This document shows positions 60,258 to 64,000 of a stretch of DNA of 64,000 nt, in pieces. The notes under the pieces are model-generated. The model made no database searches. It was not told where the DNA came from and was given only the letters and a program-made list of their open reading frames with translations. The position numbers and the translations under genes were made by a program. The stretch's first letter is position 1. The number at the start of each line of letters is the position of its first letter. Source of the stretch: Voacanga thouarsii (Eukaryota > Streptophyta > Magnoliopsida > Gentianales > Apocynaceae); NCBI GenBank assembly GCA_026120185.1, contig JANUWF010001720.1, positions 755,512 to 819,511 of the forward strand. Reading direction: 5' to 3'.

Positions 60258-60506
60258 TATTTTGTGAAGTCATGATTTTGATTTCAAATTCTCTATTACA
60301 CATCTCACAATTTACCTCCTCTATAGTATCTCAGGACAAAAGTATTAGAGTGCTCGTGATGGGCCAATACGGTGGATATGGGCCAGTAGGGATAAGGATT
60401 AGGAAGAGGTCCATCATGTGACCCACGTGCTGCCCAAGCCCTCCCTCTTTATTGTCTTCAATTCAGTTCCATACAGTTACAAAGGTGACGGACACAAACA
60501 CGTGCA
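60258..60506. other. Short spacer
   Basis: Less AT-rich (TGATGGGCCAATACGG, CCCAAGCCCTCCC). No gene or repeat recognised. Confidence 0.4.
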
Positions 60507-61072
60507 TAGGGATGGTAATGGAATTGGGCTGTGTCGGAGATTAGAAATTCCTATCCAACCCCTCCCCCCACCCCGCATACCTTCTGTTTCTCTGTCCCCA
60601 TCACAGGAAAAGAGAGAAGATCCCCACTTCTAGTTCATCGGAGACAAAACAATTCCCATTCCAATTCCATCGGGGAAGTAGGGATTCGGTTAGGCCCGAA
60701 AATATTTATAAAGATTTTTTTAACCTCTGATATGCTTTTATTTAATTTTTTTTAATTATTTCAAAAAATTTTGTGGTGATTTCTAATAGTTCCTGTATTA
60801 ATCAAATAACTAAATCAGTAAGAGTAAAATTTATAATTTATAATTTATCATTTTTTCCTCTTCTTTTCTATTTTATTTTATTATATATATATATATATAC
60901 ATAATCTACCTATATATAATCATATATAATATATAATATATATATATATATATAGACACACATATAGTATGTATACATATAATATATATATATATATAAT
61001 TTATATAATATATAAACATATATTATACATATATAAATGACCTATATATATGTGTGTGTATTTAGGTCTATG

Positions 61073-61119
<47 letters not shown>

Positions 61120-61227
61120 TATAGTATGTATACATATATAATATATATATATATATAATTTATGTAATATGTATAAATATATTATACATATATAATCGAC
61201 ATATATATGTGTGTGTATATTTAGGTC

Positions 61228-61268
<41 letters not shown>

Positions 61269-61443
61269 TAATACATATAATATAAACTATATGTGGAGCG
61301 GACCGGGCCAAGGGCAATGATTATGCAATCCTCGCCCTGGAATGAAGCCCGCCCCGGCCCCAGCCCAATCCCAGCTTAAATTGGGGAGTCTCCTGCCCAA
61401 TTGGATCAAGCCCCCCGTTTAAGCAAAAAAATTGTCATCCCTA
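60507..61443 (+). mobile_element. Non-autonomous hAT-type element
   Basis: Ends TAGGGATGGTAAT and ATTGTCATCCCTA are 13-bp TIRs with one mismatch. Terminal zones are GC-rich (ACCCCTCCCCCCACCCCG; CGCCCCGGCCCCAGCCC), and the centre is (TA)n with two tandem copies of a unit of about 160 bp (60950-61080, 61110-61240; TAGACACACATATAGTATGT). Same family as 24905-28534. The flanking 8-mers (CACGTGCA, ACTGTACA) agree only partly. Confidence 0.7.
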
Positions 61444-61451
61444 ACTGTACA

Positions 61452-62389
61452 TATAAACCCCACATGGGATGGTGAAATTTTACAAATGCCCCTGACCACT
61501 AAGAATGAACACACGGGAAAGGTAAAATTCTACAAATGCCTTTGACTAAGAATGAATAGTATTTCAAACTACAACTTTTTTTTTTTTAACGAAAAGGTTT
61601 ATGGTGGTAGGATAGTAATTTATGTACAATATATAAGTTATATTTTAACCAATAAAAATAAAATATATGGTTCGTAGATAAAACTTAATTTTAAAAAATA
61701 AATACTAACCCTACTCAATTTATCTTGAAACGAGTTAACATTCATTTCTCATAAAATTAAATGGTGTTAATATTTTAATCTTTAAAATTGAATTAACATT
61801 CACTATCTATGTATTTTATTTTTAGTGATTGAAGTATAAGTTATGTATTACCTAACATCATAAACCTTCTCTGTCTTTTACATATGTAAGATATAGGGTG
61901 TATCTCCCCTTCTATAGCTCAAAACTGACCTTTTACAACGAAGATTTACTCCTCCAATCACGTTGGGGAGAGTCCCCTTTGCTTGCTCCCATTGCAGGAA
62001 GATGTATTGAGGAAGGTTTATCTTGATATTGTTCAAAACTCAATAGAGATTGGATACGTATGTAGACAGATAAGCCGACTTATTTGGTTATCTAATGGCC
62101 CCTTCAAGACCGTCATTATTAAAATTTGCACTTTACACTAACTTCTAAGCGATGTCAAGTTAAAAACGATGGTCAATAGTTAAAAAGTTTGCTCAGTCGG
62201 TGTGTCAATTTATCATATATCAATTAGTTTTTAAATATATATTAGCACATTCATCTATATATTACCCTTTCTATCTTATAAAAAATAAATCTACTTTCAC
62301 TTTTATTAAATTAAGAAATATAATTAAAATAGTAAATAAAATTATCTTTTGTTAGTAATTTTTTATATATTTCTTTATTAATACTCGAT
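61452..62389. other. Spacer, no gene
   Basis: A unit with AAATTTTACAAATGCCC(C)TGAC / AAATTCTACAAATGCCTTTGAC is duplicated at about 61475 and 61522. A poly-T tract lies near 61576-61588. Nothing else recognised. Confidence 0.5.
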
Positions 62390-62926
62390 GAGTCATATTA
62401 TTAGATATATTAAAATTAAGTGGCTCGCATTACTAAATAATATTACTTGGAACTTATCTTTATTTATTTATATATTTTGTAAAATGTATGTCAAGATTCA
62501 AGTCAAGTCATAGTGCAAAGTTGATTGTAATATGTAATTCTAATACTTCAATTTTCTAATTGAATTGAATGTGTTAGAGTGAATTTTTTATTGGATTCAA
62601 TTTATAAATTAATTATGGACATATGAATAAATTAACAAATTATATACTCTTTCAAAAAGAAAATAGACTTATAATTCGAAGCAAATTGAAAAAATATAAC
62701 CTGAGCTTATATTTATGGAAGGAAGGAGTATTAGGTTACCAAAATAAACATTCTTGTCTAATCAATAATTAGTACAGGTGCAAGATTCATTGTGGTTTCT
62801 GGTTTTTGTAGCAGTAATTAATTGTTACTTTCCCAAGAATTATGTAAATATTGTAACATCATTTTTGTGTCAAACGGACAAAAAAAAAAAGGACCGGTCA
62901 TCTACGGTCATATTTAACGAAAAATT
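62390..62926 (+). repeat. Segmental duplication, copy B part 2
   Basis: Matches 9740-10260 in order, from the ACATTAAAACTAAGCGGCTC / TATTAAAATTAAGTGGCTCG block to the TCATATTTAACG / CCATATTTAATG block. It is cut at 62926 by the LTR that follows. Confidence 0.8.
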
Positions 62927-63573
62927 TGTTAGATCAATCAATTAATGGATATAATTATTGACTCCAATAATTGCGATTAGACTAAAAGTGCAGTTACGTT
63001 CTTTTAGTGGAGTGGAACGTAATTAATAAATTATTTTTATTGACAAAATAATTTATTGGAGCTTAGTCTAATTGTATCCGGTCAGGTCCCTTCAGTGGCT
63101 CCTAATTATGGGACAATAATAAATTATAATTTATTTATAATTTATTAATGAAAATTGCAAGAAATAAAAAAACGTATTTTAGATGGAATAGGATAAGTGA
63201 AAATAGTTATATTCAACTATACGTTTCTTATTCTATCAGGATTTGTATTATGAGATAGAGTCCAATATATATATTGGAATATAACTCTATTTCAGAGATA
63301 CGTCATAATCATCGTTGTTGTTCTCTGAGTTTTTCTCTCAGTTTTTGTGTGAGTCCACCCTCAACAAAGAGAGAAATAAAATACGATTAGCAATTTTCTG
63401 ATCCAAGGAGATTACATTGAAGAAGATTTGGGGGTTTGGAGCATTACTAGAAGGCCAAAGAATTCAATAATTGTATTGGTGAAGACGATATTTACAAAGG
63501 TATGATTCGTTTTCACGTATTCTCGAGATTTAATCTGGTTAACACATAAGCATGTCGATCCTATTAATTAACA
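62927..63573 (+). mobile_element. Copia-type 5' LTR, element runs off the window
   Basis: Starts TGTTAGATCAATCAATTAAT and ends CCTATTAATTAACA, so TG..CA. It is followed two bases on by TGGTATCAGAGACTGG, the tRNA-Met primer site used by plant Copia elements. 647 bp. The sequence to 64000 shows no gag frame, so the element may be non-autonomous or broken. Confidence 0.82.
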
Positions 63574-63575
63574 AT

Positions 63576-63587
63576 TGGTATCAGAGA
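63576..63587 (+). promoter_or_regulatory. Primer binding site (tRNA-Met type)
   Basis: TGGTATCAGAGA lies immediately after the LTR end with a two-base gap, complementary in type to the 3' end of initiator tRNA-Met. Confidence 0.85.
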
Positions 63588-64000
63588 CTGGTTTTGATAT
63601 GTGTTTATGTGTTAAGATTAAATCTTTTATGCATATATATATAGTTGAGCGGTGTAGGAATAATGTATTTATATTCATGGTGAATGATTTGACTAATTCT
63701 GTTCAAAATAATTTTATGGCTATAATTTTTGATTCGGTGGATATGTATAAGTATTATCGAGTCTTGTAACAAAATGGGTGGATTACGTCTCCATGTTTCC
63801 CTTTTGATTTTCCTTTTTATTTATTTTATTTTTATGTTAAAAAAAATTGTAATTGGCAAACTTGGCACGGACCGAAGATGAATTGCAGCTTGGCGGACGA
63901 ATTGCACGAAGAACAGTGTTCAAAGCCTTGGGCTAGTGCCTGAGTGACAAAAGGCTGGCTGTCGTTGGGCACAAGGCAGCAAGCCCATCTGCAAGCCTTA
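63588..64000 (+). other. Leader of the LTR element; nothing coding seen
   Basis: Only short frames. From about 63865 the base composition turns GC-richer (CTTGGCACGGACCG, GGGCACAAGGCAGCAAG). No gag motif. Confidence 0.4.

Noticed and set aside
61042..61317. Tyr/Ile-rich open frame of about 90 codons
   Set aside because: A translation of (TA)n and its flanking tandem units inside a hAT element.

Overview
The window is AT-rich plant nuclear DNA. I infer a flowering plant, probably a eudicot, from intron-bearing plant families (purine permease, RWP-RK/RKD, plant mobile domain) and from transposons of the CACTA, Mutator, hAT, Stowaway, Copia, Gypsy, L1-like and RTE types. There is no sign of bacterial, organellar or rRNA sequence. 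Only one gene looks intact: a two-exon purine permease at 50406-51581. Almost everything else is transposable-element sequence, much of it nested, and its terminal repeats and target-site duplications (TSDs) can be read directly. Layout, 1-14.6 kb: a Gypsy-type LTR end; a broken CACTA transposase (TNP2) gene with an internal 597-bp triplication; the end of another CACTA element at 4742; then a MITE-rich stretch (two hAT, three Stowaway, one long-arm inverted repeat) set in a segment (7340-10260) that recurs at 53.2-54.1 kb and 62.4-62.9 kb. 14.6-37.6 kb: one Mutator element (MULE-1) bounded by a perfect 9-bp TSD, TATTTCACT, at 14617 and 37606. Its minus-strand transposase gene is split by a 14.4-kb CACTA element (17012-31441) and by a probable solo Copia LTR (34181-36001). 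The CACTA element in turn holds an RKD-like RWP-RK pseudogene, an RTE LINE with an 18-bp TSD, and a hAT element that itself contains an L1-like LINE fragment. 37.9-46.9 kb: a second Mutator element (MULE-2) with long inverted ends rich in an ACCTCGCGTT motif, a transposase gene and a separate spliced plant-mobile-domain (PMD) gene, both decayed. 48.2-49.1 kb: a near-palindromic 894-bp Mutator-type foldback. 50.4-51.6 kb: the purine permease. 55.1-60.3 kb: a Copia element with both LTRs and a perfect TSD (ATAAT) whose central pol region is replaced by a second RKD-like RWP-RK gene copy in antisense. 60.5-61.4 kb: a small hAT relative. 62.9 kb to the end: a Copia-type 5' LTR with a tRNA-Met primer site that runs out of the window. 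How parts relate: the two RKD-like copies share exon structure, a pyrimidine-rich upstream tract and intron positions, yet each sits inside a different class of transposon. The two CACTA ends at 4742 and 31441 are inverted homologues. Insertion order in the MULE-1 nest can be read: MULE-1 first, then CACTA and the LTR, then RTE and hAT inside the CACTA, then the L1 fragment inside the hAT. Family names come from reading translations by eye; no database search was possible.
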